Source: UBA6244 sp963676875
Lineage (GTDB): Bacteria > Bacteroidota > Bacteroidia > Bacteroidales > F082
Direction: 5' to 3'
Length of the DNA stretch: 64,000 nt
NCBI GenBank assembly: GCA_963676875.1
Contig: OY781436.1
Coordinates: 1,116,001 to 1,180,000 of the forward strand
Position numbers and translations under genes: made by a program. The notes beneath the pieces are model-generated. The model was given only the letters and a program-made list of their open reading frames with translations, had not been told where the DNA came from and made no database searches. How positions within the stretch are numbered: the stretch's first letter is position 1; each line of letters opens with the position of its first letter. Below, one piece after another: positions 40,476 through 49,863 of this stretch.

Positions 40476-41687
40476 CTAGTCAAGCATATCGTACTTCAGA
40501 CCCAAAGGCAAGGTATCTGCTTTGATGATATTCCAGAAATTGGCCGATCCGGGACCCTTATCTTTGTTGGTCAACACGATGAGTGTTTTGTGGTGCCGCA
40601 TGTCGCGGATGTAAAAGGTGCGAAAGCCCTTCCACCAGCCAAAATGAAAGGCCACACTGTCCATATCCTCTTTGATGCGCCAACCAAAGCCGTAGTTATC
40701 CTTACGCTTCCAGTATTTGGGACTTCCTCCGGTAAAGGCTTGTTTTAAAATGGAATCGGGGACCAAAGTAAACTGATCGAGAGCACGGTCGAACTTGTAT
40801 AAATCTTCCACGGAAGTGTAAATATTTTTGTCGCCCATCACCCCATTTAGATAATCGTTCTCCATTTCACGCCAGCGTCTTCCCCTGTGATAGAAGCCGG
40901 AAGTACCTCTTTCAATGTACAAACTCACGACTGAATCACCACGCATGTTATAAACAAAGGAGCTGTCCATATGTAATGGTTTAAAAATTTTCTCTTCGAT
41001 GAAATCTTCGAAATGCTGGTTTGAAACAGCTTCAACAACATTGGCCAGAACAGCATAATTGGAGTTGCAATAGTGAAAGCCGTTATCGGGACGGAAATAC
41101 ATGTCAGGATGATAAGTCACGAACAAATCGAACATATCATCGTTGTCCATGGGAATCCTTTTATTCGTCCAATGATCCAAAGCCAGACTCATGTAGCGGG
41201 GCAAACCGGCGCGATGAGTCATTAACAACCGTGGTGTAACGCCTTCGTAGGGAAAATCGGGCAGATAAGCACGAATATCCTGATCAAAATCCAGCTTTCC
41301 TTCATTTTTCAGGATCATGGTGGCCATGGCCGTAAACATCTTGGAAACCGAAGCCAATTGAAAAGCATCAGTGGTTGCCAACTCCCCTTTCCTATTTCGC
41401 ACATTCGTGTATCCGTAGGCCTTCTTGAAAACCACATGTCCCTTTTCGGCATACAAAACCGCTCCATTAAAACCGGTAATTTTTCTCAGATGTTCAAATT
41501 TTTTATCCAATTCGGCAGCTTTTTTAGAAATAATTATGCTGTCCAGATTGGTAATCGAGGATAAGTCCACATCTATGGGAACCTCAACCACGCGCTTTTG
41601 TTCAACCATGGGTTCATTACAGGAATACATCATGAAACCAACAACGATGGTCGCCAATATCCCGATAACAATGGTTGATTTTTTCAT
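40476..41687 (-). CDS. Class C beta-lactamase/PBP-type serine hydrolase, lipoprotein
   Basis: 403 aa with a lipobox-like VVGFMMYSCNEP. The serine hydrolase motifs are SxxK in LASVSKMFTAMATMIL, YxN in FHYCNSNYAVLANVVE and, in place of KTG, a His-containing VAFHFGWWKGF. These features are typical of the large beta-lactamase-related family (esterases, D-aminopeptidases, PBP4*), not of true resistance enzymes. It converges with the rfaE2-like gene, with nine bases between the stops, and stands alone. Confidence 0.85.
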   Translation of the reverse strand: MKKSTIVIGILATIVVGFMMYSCNEPMVEQKRVVEVPIDVDLSSITNLDSIIISKKAAELDKKFEHLRKITGFNGAVLYAEKGHVVFKKAYGYTNVRNRKGELATTDAFQLASVSKMFTAMATMILKNEGKLDFDQDIRAYLPDFPYEGVTPRLLMTHRAGLPRYMSLALDHWTNKRIPMDNDDMFDLFVTYHPDMYFRPDNGFHYCNSNYAVLANVVEAVSNQHFEDFIEEKIFKPLHMDSSFVYNMRGDSVVSLYIERGTSGFYHRGRRWREMENDYLNGVMGDKNIYTSVEDLYKFDRALDQFTLVPDSILKQAFTGGSPKYWKRKDNYGFGWRIKEDMDSVAFHFGWWKGFRTFYIRDMRHHKTLIVLTNKDKGPGSANFWNIIKADTLPLGLKYDMLD

Positions 41688-41695
41688 TTAGCCGA

Positions 41696-41703
41696 CAAAA
41701 GTA
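41696..41703 (-). promoter_or_regulatory. -7 box (TACTTTTG) eight bases from the serine hydrolase ATG
   Basis: Full match on the minus strand, but only eight bases separate it from the ATG at 41687, so the transcript leader would be only about four bases. Confidence 0.45.
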
Positions 41704-41863
41704 GTAAAACCTACGTCAATTGTAGCGCCACACCCGGTCTTTTAACTATACGATTATGGATAGTTACCTCCATATTTTTTAACAGATTTTTTTAACCATC
41801 TTATCATCAGATGATTGTTTTAATAGGCACGACATTTGCCTTTAATGCAAAAAAACGCAGATT

Positions 41864-42163
41864 ATGCTCATAACGGTTATTATCGGATATGTATTGCTCT
41901 CCTTAATAGTTGCACTGTTTTCATTTAAAAAAAGGATGGGTTTTCTATTGGCATTTAGCATCAGCCTTCTTTTAACCCCCATAGCAGGAATTATCGCGAT
42001 TTTAAAATCAGACGATTTTCTGCAAGTCACAAGGTATGTAACCACCTTTCACTGCACCGACTGCAACCAAACATTTTCTGAGCCCATTGATATTTGCCCC
42101 AATTGCCAGCGCAATCATCTGGAAGCGCATTTCATTAAGGAAGAGCATTTGACGATGGTGTAA
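41864..42163 (+). CDS. Small membrane protein with a C-terminal zinc ribbon
   Basis: 99 aa. Two N-terminal membrane segments (MLITVIIGYVLLSLIVALFSF and GFLLAFSISLLLTPIAGIIAIL) are followed by a cytoplasmic or periplasmic tail with two CxxC knuckles (FHCTDCNQTF and DICPNCQRNH), a rubredoxin-like zinc ribbon. I do not know a named family. It is single, between two leftward genes. Confidence 0.65.
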   Translation: MLITVIIGYVLLSLIVALFSFKKRMGFLLAFSISLLLTPIAGIIAILKSDDFLQVTRYVTTFHCTDCNQTFSEPIDICPNCQRNHLEAHFIKEEHLTMV

Positions 42164-42217
42164 TCTTTTGGATTGCGTGTTCTCCTTCCCGGAAAATCTT
42201 TACTAATCAACCATCTA

Positions 42218-42976
42218 TTAGAGTTGTTGAATATTCCAACTTACCCCTATCGACATATAATTCATGTTATGGTTTAAACCCGTACCATACGACCAGTCCA
42301 CCTGAAAATTATCCACCACCAAATAGGTCATGCCCATATCCATATTTACCTGGTTGTCATCAAGGTTCACCACGGCGCCGTAGGCTTCGGCATACACCGA
42401 AAACTTGTCCGCGACACCCATGCCTAACGACACAGAATAGGTGAAATCGCCACTTCCAGTCCCAAAATAGTCGTACCCGACATTATAACCCAAGCCAAGG
42501 CGATCGCTGAGCGCATGGGAAATGGCCAGTTTATTCACCGTTCCAAAATCGCCGTTGCTAAGTTTTTCGGTTCCGGTGGGTAAAATCAAGTGCGTTAAAA
42601 AAGCCACCTCCATGTTTCGGTGCTCATTGCTACGCATCAGCCTAAATTTTGTTCCCACCTCCAAATCACTGATTCCGTTAGTAGTGAAGTCCTTTGCGGT
42701 ATTCTTGAAGCTTTCCAGTTGGGTAACCACACGCAACTCAATTCCTTTGGTCAGCCCCACACGAAACAAAGTGGAGGGTGCTTGTATGTGCCGAATGGTC
42801 ATCTTATCTTCTTCAGAAAAACCCAACAAAAAACCGCTTTCAATCTGAAAACTACCTGCAGCTACCGTGGAGGAACTTTCGGTTTGATCGGGCCGATCCG
42901 TAACCATTTCCTGCGACATGACAGCAGATGAACAAATTATTAAAACAACAAGTATCGGAATTGATATATATTTCAT
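42218..42976 (-). CDS. Outer membrane transporter-like beta-barrel (MetA phenol-degradation family)
   Basis: 252 aa from ATG 42976 (MKYISIPILVVLII..); the upstream extension overlaps the neighbouring peptidase gene. After the signal peptide the protein starts with VTDRPDQTESSSTVAAGSFQIESGF, the hallmark of the outer membrane family related to the meta-pathway phenol degradation protein. It then alternates amphipathic strands to the C-terminus. Substrate unknown. It follows the M1 peptidase gene (stop at 42993) and may be co-transcribed. Confidence 0.8.
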   Translation of the reverse strand: MKYISIPILVVLIICSSAVMSQEMVTDRPDQTESSSTVAAGSFQIESGFLLGFSEEDKMTIRHIQAPSTLFRVGLTKGIELRVVTQLESFKNTAKDFTTNGISDLEVGTKFRLMRSNEHRNMEVAFLTHLILPTGTEKLSNGDFGTVNKLAISHALSDRLGLGYNVGYDYFGTGSGDFTYSVSLGMGVADKFSVYAEAYGAVVNLDDNQVNMDMGMTYLVVDNFQVDWSYGTGLNHNMNYMSIGVSWNIQQL

Positions 42977-42992
42977 ATTCTGATAATTGTAT

Positions 42993-45293
42993 TTATTGAA
43001 GAATGATTTTTTTAGTTGCAAGCAATTGTTTTCCATCAAAAACGGATACCAGAATCAGCCCCTTTTGCGGGAATTCAGGCGACCATTTGGCCTCCTTACC
43101 TGAAACGCTAAACTCTCCCACCGACAAGCCATTTTCATTGGTCAACACTACCCGATAATTTCCACGTACCGGAAACACAAAAGTGACCTCACCCTTTGAA
43201 GGATTGGGATAAATCTGAATCTGTTTTTCCAAATCGGGCAGCGTCTCCGTCGAAACAATGGTTTTATCCCAAACAGCCAGGGTGTATTCGCCCAATTGCA
43301 GGTCGTTAACAAAAATATAGCCAATCATCCAGGTGCCAACCAACTCCTGATCCACCATCTGCCACTCGTCCGACGAATGGGCACGGTACAAAATAACCAC
43401 CGAATCCGCACTTGAGTGAATTAAATCGCCATCCAGATAACCTCCCTGACTAAAATAAAACCTTCCTCTGGCTTGAAAACTATCATCCAGGTGACCCTCG
43501 GTTTGCCAATAACGGTAGTTGGATATACGCAACCCTTCCACCGGTGTTTTCAAAGTGTCGGGTGCTGCCCAATGATGGGTTACACGCAAAAGTGATGAAT
43601 CGGTACAAGCATCCAGATACAGTTTGAAATAGGAATCGGGATAGGTATATTCCTGAGGTTCGGTGAATATTTTATAGCTGTCGGTGGTGGCATCGCAGGC
43701 TGTCTCGAATGGATCCATCATCACGGCAACGGGGCTAAAATCCAACAATTTCACGCTGTGTCCGGCAGCTCCGGAAAAGTGTACGGTATCCGTTTGAAAT
43801 TGAAAGTGTTCGTCCATGAATCCCACCTCAACAACCACATCCTGAGCCAGAAAATCGGCACCCTTAAACTTTTGTTGTAAATAAACATCCACCTTGAATT
43901 GGTTTCCCTGAGGTGTAACCCGGGAAGAATCAATGGAAAAATGTGGTGTTCCGGGGGTAAAAACCCAGGCATCAAAAAACCCACTCATGTCGATACCTGT
44001 GTATGAGGTAAAAAAATCACGCATCTGCTCCGATGAAACCGATTGATAGGCAAAGTTGCTCAGATAGGCCTTCACCGATTCGAAAAACAATGAATCACCC
44101 AGATAAGCACGCAAGGCATTCACTACAGTTCCACCCTTGTCGTAGGCTGTTTTTCCGTAGGTTACATTTTGTGGAATATTGTTCAGTGCCCAGTATCCGC
44201 CGTCAATTTCGTGTGCTTTCAGCAACACGTCTTTGTGCATGGTGCGCATGGCATCAAGAAAGGCCGTGTGCGAGTACAACCCTTCCAGATAATACAATTC
44301 GCAAAAAGTAGCCCAGCCTTCGTTGAGCCACATATCTTCTGCCGTAGAACAAGTGACTTTATTGCCAAACCACATATGCGACAATTCATGGGTGTAAAGC
44401 GATTCGTATGAAGTATTGCCATTGATGGCAAAATGAGGATAGGAAATGTTGCCGGCGTGTTCCATGGCTCCAATGGCCGTAGAAGTATACCCGATCTTCT
44501 CGAACGGATAAGGACCGAAATGTGCTTCAAAAAAGTCCATTATGGCATGCAGGTTGACAAAACTCCCTGCCACTTTGCCTGTATCGCCGGGTCGGGTAAA
44601 TATTTCGATGGGAATATTTTCGTTCATTCCCTGATAACTATCCGAATAAAGCACATAAGGTCCCGTTGCCAGCGACACTAAATAGGTGGGTAATTCGTGT
44701 ACCATCTGCCAATGCCAGGTGGTGGTTCCATTTCCCTGATTCACTGTATCTACCAATGTTCCTCCCCCGGTGGCGGTTACTCCTGTATCGAGAGTGGCAT
44801 AAACATCGAAGGTAGCCCTGTCGGTGAAATCGTCCACGCAAGGAAACCAGGTTTTACCCAGATTATGCGGAATGGATTCAAAACCCACCCCCAGATTAAA
44901 GGAATAATCGCCCGAAAAATGATAACCTCCCCAGTCTTCATGGAAGGGTTCACCATGGTAGTAAATGCGTGCGGTGAGGGTATCGTTGGCTACCAACGGA
45001 TCGGTGAACAGTATGTGCATGGTCTTTTCGCTTTGGTCGAAGAAGTACAAATCCTGCCCAATCATCACTGAATCAACCTCCAAGGCCTGCAAATTAAGGG
45101 GTACCCGGTGATGACCACCCAGCTTGTTGACCCAGGTAACATCCGTTTGTCCGGCCAAAGTATGGTCCGACACGTTTAGGTTGTAAATATGAATGTTGTA
45201 ATGCAACACATCGAGGGTGTCGGCCCAACTTTGTGAAAAGAGAGAAGAAACCTGAACCATCAGGACCGCCAGTAATAAGTAAAAACGTTTCAT
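42993..45293 (-). CDS. M1-family aminopeptidase with T9SS sorting domain
   Basis: 766 aa. After the signal peptide (MKRFYLLLAVLMVQVSSLFS) comes an M1 N-domain, the exopeptidase motif GAMEHAGNISYP, and the gluzincin site THELSHMWFGNKV with the third ligand 18 residues later in NEGWATFCE. The last ~80 residues are a type A sorting domain (IQIYPNPSKGEVTFVFP .. GLILVSVFDGKQLLATKKIILQ). The protein is thus secreted or anchored at the cell surface by T9SS and would trim N-terminal residues from extracellular peptides. It fits with the periplasmic S46 and M49-like peptidases elsewhere in the window. Confidence 0.9.
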   Translation of the reverse strand: MKRFYLLLAVLMVQVSSLFSQSWADTLDVLHYNIHIYNLNVSDHTLAGQTDVTWVNKLGGHHRVPLNLQALEVDSVMIGQDLYFFDQSEKTMHILFTDPLVANDTLTARIYYHGEPFHEDWGGYHFSGDYSFNLGVGFESIPHNLGKTWFPCVDDFTDRATFDVYATLDTGVTATGGGTLVDTVNQGNGTTTWHWQMVHELPTYLVSLATGPYVLYSDSYQGMNENIPIEIFTRPGDTGKVAGSFVNLHAIMDFFEAHFGPYPFEKIGYTSTAIGAMEHAGNISYPHFAINGNTSYESLYTHELSHMWFGNKVTCSTAEDMWLNEGWATFCELYYLEGLYSHTAFLDAMRTMHKDVLLKAHEIDGGYWALNNIPQNVTYGKTAYDKGGTVVNALRAYLGDSLFFESVKAYLSNFAYQSVSSEQMRDFFTSYTGIDMSGFFDAWVFTPGTPHFSIDSSRVTPQGNQFKVDVYLQQKFKGADFLAQDVVVEVGFMDEHFQFQTDTVHFSGAAGHSVKLLDFSPVAVMMDPFETACDATTDSYKIFTEPQEYTYPDSYFKLYLDACTDSSLLRVTHHWAAPDTLKTPVEGLRISNYRYWQTEGHLDDSFQARGRFYFSQGGYLDGDLIHSSADSVVILYRAHSSDEWQMVDQELVGTWMIGYIFVNDLQLGEYTLAVWDKTIVSTETLPDLEKQIQIYPNPSKGEVTFVFPVRGNYRVVLTNENGLSVGEFSVSGKEAKWSPEFPQKGLILVSVFDGKQLLATKKIILQ

Positions 45294-45518
45294 TATCCGT
45301 TATTTGAAGAGGTAAAAATAAAGATAATATGGCATATTTCGTCGTGCAAAATGAAATAGGATGCCCGAATTGTCGTTTGAATGAAATAAACTGCCAATTT
45401 AAGGAAGAAATGCCGGAAATCGAGACTGTACGAATTCGCACATAAGCTGTCAAACATTGGACAACATAAATAATTGAATTTTAACGAATATTAAACAGGC
45501 ACCTGGCTTTCAAACGCT

Positions 45519-45526
45519 TATATTTG
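45519..45526 (+). promoter_or_regulatory. -7 box (TATATTTG) of the tolC-like operon
   Basis: Full TAnnTTTG match, 44 bases before the ATG at 45571. Confidence 0.45.
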
Positions 45527-45570
45527 TGGCACATTTTTAGTGGTAACAGGGTATTAAAAAAAATACAGGC

Positions 45571-46968
45571 ATGAATAAATTAACCATCACCCTAGTTCTT
45601 GGGTTTTTAACAATTTTCTCGGGCACGACACTTATGGCACAAAAAGAGTGGTCGTTGGAAGAGTGTATTAACTACGCGGTAGAAAATAATATTGAAATAA
45701 AAAAGAGTGTTATTTCAGTTGAATCATCCGATCTGGATGTATTGCAAAGCAAATTGAATTTGCTGCCAACAGTAAACGGTAACGTGGCACAATCCTACTA
45801 TTGGGGTAGAAATCTTGATCCACAAACCAACCTTTACACCACGGAACAATCGGATAATACCAATTTCCAATTAAGTACAGATGTTACCTTATTCAACGGA
45901 TTGCAGCAGATGAACAATGTGCGTAAAAAGCAATTTGATTATTTGGCTGCAAAATATGATTCAGACAAAATCAGAAATGATATGTCGCTAAATGTTGCCG
46001 CCGGATATTTACAAATTCTTTTTGCGATTGAGCAGGTTAAAAATGCTGAACGTCAGGTAGAAACATCTAAAGATCAGATAAACCGAACCTCCAAACAAGT
46101 GGAAGCCGGAGCGGTGGCACGCGGCAGTTTATACGACATTCAGGCACAGGGAGCTAGTGAGGAAGCCAACTTGGTAACAGCCCAAAACAACCTCATGCTG
46201 GCCTATCTCGACCTAATGCAACTTCTTGATTTAGAGGCATCCAAAGAATTTGACATTGAAAAGCCGGAGTTTGATATTGTTGGCACACCAAACTTGTTAC
46301 CCGCAGAAATGATCTACAACAAGTCTGTTACCCTGATGCCCGAAATCAAGAGCGCCGAATACCGAGTTCAAAGTGCCGAAAGAAGCTTGGCCATCGCTAA
46401 AGGGATGAGGAGTCCACGACTATTTGCCTCCGGTTCGTATGGAACAAAGTATTCCAGACAAATTTTGGACATTATTGGTGAAACTCCTGCGGGGGTGCCC
46501 ATTTTTGGTGACACAAAACCATTCGATTTGCAATTCAAAGACAACCGCAATGGCAACATCTATTTTGGATTGAGTATTCCCATATTCAATGGATATCAGG
46601 TGACCACCTCCATCAACCAATCTAAGATGTATCAGGAAACAGTTGACTTGAACCTCCAAACCGAGAAATTGCGTTTGCGTAAAAACATTGAATCAGCCTA
46701 TGCAGATGCCACCGCCGCCTACCAAACCTATCTGGCACGCAAAAAAAGTGTGGCTGCTTTCGGTGAGGCATTCAAATACACCGAAGAAAAATTCAACGTG
46801 GGCATGGTGAACTCTACAGACTACAATGTTGCAAAAATCCAACTGGCCAATGCCGAGTCTGATTTAATTTCATCAAAATTTGACTACATCTTCAAAACCA
46901 AAATCCTGGATTTCTATCTTGGAAAGAGCCTTACCTTATCTGATATTGCCAACGTAAAAGTGAAATAG
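45571..46968 (+). CDS. TolC-family outer membrane efflux protein
   Basis: 465 aa with signal peptide (MNKLTITLVLGFLTIFSGTTLMAQ). The mature part begins WSLEECINYAVENNIEIKKS, the standard start of TolC-like proteins, followed by two structural repeats of long helices and barrel strands (LSTDVTLFNGLQQMNNVRKKQ and LSIPIFNGYQVTTSINQSK). It forms the outer-membrane channel of a tripartite pump or type I exporter. The next gene is a MacA-like adaptor, 71 bases downstream. Confidence 0.92.
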   Translation: MNKLTITLVLGFLTIFSGTTLMAQKEWSLEECINYAVENNIEIKKSVISVESSDLDVLQSKLNLLPTVNGNVAQSYYWGRNLDPQTNLYTTEQSDNTNFQLSTDVTLFNGLQQMNNVRKKQFDYLAAKYDSDKIRNDMSLNVAAGYLQILFAIEQVKNAERQVETSKDQINRTSKQVEAGAVARGSLYDIQAQGASEEANLVTAQNNLMLAYLDLMQLLDLEASKEFDIEKPEFDIVGTPNLLPAEMIYNKSVTLMPEIKSAEYRVQSAERSLAIAKGMRSPRLFASGSYGTKYSRQILDIIGETPAGVPIFGDTKPFDLQFKDNRNGNIYFGLSIPIFNGYQVTTSINQSKMYQETVDLNLQTEKLRLRKNIESAYADATAAYQTYLARKKSVAAFGEAFKYTEEKFNVGMVNSTDYNVAKIQLANAESDLISSKFDYIFKTKILDFYLGKSLTLSDIANVKVK

Positions 46969-47039
46969 CGATTTGTTTAAACATTTCGCCAGTTTATAGT
47001 ACTTTTACCGCACAAAATCATCTATAAAATCTTACCAAG

Positions 47040-48410
47040 ATGGCTAAAACAAAAAAAAATAGGGTCTGGATTATTATTGTTCTTGCGGTAGTGCTTGGTG
47101 GCATCATCTTTCTGGCTATCAAAAAGGGTCAGAACTCCAAAAGCATGAAAGTGGCCACCGAAAAAGTTGAAGCCCGCAAAATTGTGGAAACCGTTGCTGC
47201 CAATGGAAAAATCCAACCGGCCAAAGATGTAAAAATCAGCCCATACATCTCCGGAGAGGTGGTTGAACTCTTTGTAAAAGAAGGCGAATTCGTCAAAAAA
47301 GGACAACCGCTGGCCAAAATAGACCCGGAAATATACATCTCGGCTTACCAAAAGACGGAAGCAGCCCTCAACACGTCACAAGCCAACGAAGCCAATGCCA
47401 AAGCGCGCCTGGTACAAAGCCAATCGCAATTCAAAAAGGCCAGCCTCGACTTCGATCGTACCAAAACCCTGTTTGAAAAGGAAGTGGTTTCGCAAGCCGA
47501 TTTCGACGCAGCCAAATCTGCCTTTGAAGTAGCCAAAGCCGATGTTACGGCAGCCGAAGAAAGCTATAAATCAAGTCAATTTCAGGTAAGCAGCGCCAAA
47601 GCCAGTTTGCGCGAATCGCGTGAAAACCTCGACAGAACCACCATTTTCGCTCCCAACGACGGCACCGTTTCGTCACTTGATGTGCAGGTGGGTGAACGTG
47701 TTACCGGAGCTTCAACCTTTTCGGCCGGTACCGAAATCATGCGCATTGCCAACCTTGACGTGCTGGAAGTGAATGTGGAAGTAAACGAAAACGACATTGT
47801 GCGCGTAAGCATGATGGATACCGCCATCATTGAGGTAGATGCCTACCTGAACAGAAAATTTAAAGGACTGGTTACCGAAATAGCCACCTCCGCCAACACC
47901 ACCGGGGTAAGTGCCGACCAGGTGACCAACTTTGATGTGAAAATAAAAATGCTGAAAAGCTCCTACGAAGACCTGATTCGTCCTGAACAATACATTGCCT
48001 CTCCCTTCCGTCCGGGGATGTCGGCCACGGTAGAAATTGAAACCGAAACCGCCATGAACATACTCACCGTCCCCATCCAATGTGTTACCACCCGTGCCGA
48101 CAGTTCAGGAAGAGTGAAATCTGTTCTGGAGAAAAGGGAGGAAACCAAGGGCAAAGATTCAGATAATGAAAAATCCAACATTAAAACGGAAGTGGTGGAA
48201 TATGTATTCCTTTTTGTGGATGACCATGCCAAACTTCAAAAGGTAACCACAGGAATTCAGGACAATACCTATATCGAGATTCTTTCGGGACTAAAAGAAG
48301 GTGATGAAGTAATTACCGCCCCCTACCGGGCAGTGTCCAAAACCCTGAAAAATGACGACCCTGTGGAGAAAGTGCCCATGGATGAATTATTCAAATCAGA
48401 CGACAACTAA
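47040..48410 (+). CDS. MacA/HlyD-type periplasmic adaptor protein
   Basis: 456 aa. An N-terminal membrane anchor (VWIIIVLAVVLGGIIFLAI) is followed by the split lipoyl domain (VAANGKIQPAKDVKISPYISGEVVELFVKEGEFVKKGQPLAKID), a long alpha-helical hairpin (about residues 100-190, KTEAALNTSQANEANAK..), and beta-barrel and membrane-proximal domains (PNDGTVSSLDVQVGERV). Usually a MacB-type ABC permease follows; here the next gene is tsaB after 12 bases, so the partner must be encoded elsewhere. Confidence 0.9.
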   Translation: MAKTKKNRVWIIIVLAVVLGGIIFLAIKKGQNSKSMKVATEKVEARKIVETVAANGKIQPAKDVKISPYISGEVVELFVKEGEFVKKGQPLAKIDPEIYISAYQKTEAALNTSQANEANAKARLVQSQSQFKKASLDFDRTKTLFEKEVVSQADFDAAKSAFEVAKADVTAAEESYKSSQFQVSSAKASLRESRENLDRTTIFAPNDGTVSSLDVQVGERVTGASTFSAGTEIMRIANLDVLEVNVEVNENDIVRVSMMDTAIIEVDAYLNRKFKGLVTEIATSANTTGVSADQVTNFDVKIKMLKSSYEDLIRPEQYIASPFRPGMSATVEIETETAMNILTVPIQCVTTRADSSGRVKSVLEKREETKGKDSDNEKSNIKTEVVEYVFLFVDDHAKLQKVTTGIQDNTYIEILSGLKEGDEVITAPYRAVSKTLKNDDPVEKVPMDELFKSDDN

Positions 48411-48422
48411 CTTGTTAGCACC

Positions 48423-49121
48423 TTGGCCCATATACTTAGCATAGAAACCTCTACCCGCGTTTGTTCGGTGGCCATATCCACTGACGACGAGGTGGTTTCG
48501 GTAAAGGAAACCCATGTTTCCAACTCCCATGCCGAAAAGATTACCTTGTTGTGTCAACAAGCCTTATTGGAAGCCGGACTTTCATTTTCTGATTTGGACG
48601 CCATTGCGGTAAGTCAGGGACCCGGTTCATATACCGGTTTGCGAATTGGCGTATCCACTGCCAAGGGTTTTTGCTATGCCCTCGACATCCCGCTAATTGC
48701 CGTATCCACACTTAAAGCCATGGCTTTGGGCATGCTCCAACTAAACCAATTGGGCGACAAAGCCTTGTTTTGCCCTATGATAGACGCGCGGCGCATGGAA
48801 GTGTATAACGCAATTTTTTCAACCAAAATGGAACAGATAAGTCCGGTGGAAGCGACAATTGTGGATGAACAGTCGTTTGCCGGTCATTTGGCCAAACACC
48901 ACATGTATTTTGCCGGCGACGGAGCCGAAAAATGCGCTCATTTGTTCAAACAAAACCACCATGCTCATTTTGTGGATGATTTTTTGCCTTCAGCCCGTTG
49001 GGTAGCTCAATTGGCCGTTCAAAAATTCGCACAGTCCGATTTCGAAAGCACGGCCTATTTCGAACCTTTTTATTTAAAGGATTTTATCGCCGGCATTCCA
49101 CGAATTAAGGGATTAACATAA
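48423..49121 (+). CDS. tsaB: tRNA threonylcarbamoyladenosine biosynthesis protein TsaB
   Basis: 232 aa from a TTG at 48423. Typical blocks: ILSIETSTRVCSVAI, VSNSHAEKITLLCQQAL, LDAIAVSQGPGSYTGLRIGVSTAKGF and PMIDARRMEVYNAIF. TsaB lacks the active metal site of its paralogue TsaD and acts as its scaffold in the t6A modification of ANN-decoding tRNAs. It follows the efflux adaptor by 12 bases and ends at a strong bidirectional terminator. Confidence 0.93.
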   Translation: MAHILSIETSTRVCSVAISTDDEVVSVKETHVSNSHAEKITLLCQQALLEAGLSFSDLDAIAVSQGPGSYTGLRIGVSTAKGFCYALDIPLIAVSTLKAMALGMLQLNQLGDKALFCPMIDARRMEVYNAIFSTKMEQISPVEATIVDEQSFAGHLAKHHMYFAGDGAEKCAHLFKQNHHAHFVDDFLPSARWVAQLAVQKFAQSDFESTAYFEPFYLKDFIAGIPRIKGLT

Positions 49122-49148
49122 AAAAAGCGGGCTAAGCCCGCTTTTTTT
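49121..49148. terminator. Bidirectional terminator between tsaB and a leftward gene
   Basis: GCGGGC-TAA-GCCCGC at 49127-49141 is flanked by an A-run on the left and a T-run on the right, overlapping the tsaB stop codon at 49119-49121. It can stop transcription from both convergent genes. Confidence 0.88.
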
Positions 49149-49149
49149 A

Positions 49150-49830
49150 TTAATAGCTTTGCATTTCGCGCTTATATTCCTTCATATAGATATCGTGTCC
49201 TTTAAATAAAGAGGTGCTGATGGAGAAATAAAACACATTAGCCTTAAGGCCTTTGTATGGTTGATTCCCACTACTTTCTGTATAGTTCTGATTAAAGAAC
49301 TCACTGAGGTAATATTTAAACTTCAGGTTGAGCCCGTAAGGAAATTGAATACCGGCAAATACAGAATGGTAATAGGATGGCACGCGGCTGCTAAACCAAA
49401 CATTGAACTTATCCGTTTTTTTTTCATCAACAAATGTCTTCTCTTTATAATTGATGGGAAATTCTATTTCATAACCGCCAAAGAAAAACACCTTATTCAA
49501 ATTACCTACCTTTATTCCAACAGGAATGCCGATATTATAATTTCTGTACTTTTTCTTTTCTCCTGTAGTTGGGTTATCATAAATGAAACCTACGTTACGC
49601 AACGCTCCGCCAAAAATCAATCCGGCATGTTTGCTGAAATCATAGTTTCCATAAGTTTGAAGGTTGAACACAGGCGACCAACGCATAACGCTTCCGTCGG
49701 TTGAGCCTCCATTATCGATGGCAGCAAAAGAAAAAATCATTTCGCCACCGGAAGTTACATACACTTTCTTTTCCTGAGCAAAACCAATCATGGTAATGAA
49801 AAGGATAGAAATTAAAAGTAATTGTTTCAT
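49150..49830 (-). CDS. Outer membrane beta-barrel protein of unknown function
   Basis: 226 aa with a signal peptide (MKQLLLISILFITMIGFAQ). The remainder shows alternating aromatic/polar strands (FNLQTYGNYDFSKHAGLIFGGALRNVGFIY, VFFFGGYEIEFPINYKEK, LNLKFKYYLSEFFNQNYT) as in small outer-membrane barrels. No named family is recognised. The last base triplets read into the shared terminator. Confidence 0.6.
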   Translation of the reverse strand: MKQLLLISILFITMIGFAQEKKVYVTSGGEMIFSFAAIDNGGSTDGSVMRWSPVFNLQTYGNYDFSKHAGLIFGGALRNVGFIYDNPTTGEKKKYRNYNIGIPVGIKVGNLNKVFFFGGYEIEFPINYKEKTFVDEKKTDKFNVWFSSRVPSYYHSVFAGIQFPYGLNLKFKYYLSEFFNQNYTESSGNQPYKGLKANVFYFSISTSLFKGHDIYMKEYKREMQSY

Positions 49831-49863
49831 AATTATGGTATTTGGTGAGCTTTTAGTTCATTT

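Noticed and set aside
40476..41687. Beta-lactamase-like gene as an antibiotic resistance gene
   Set aside because: It has SxxK and YxN but no KTG-type motif and belongs to the broad serine hydrolase family; no resistance context is visible.
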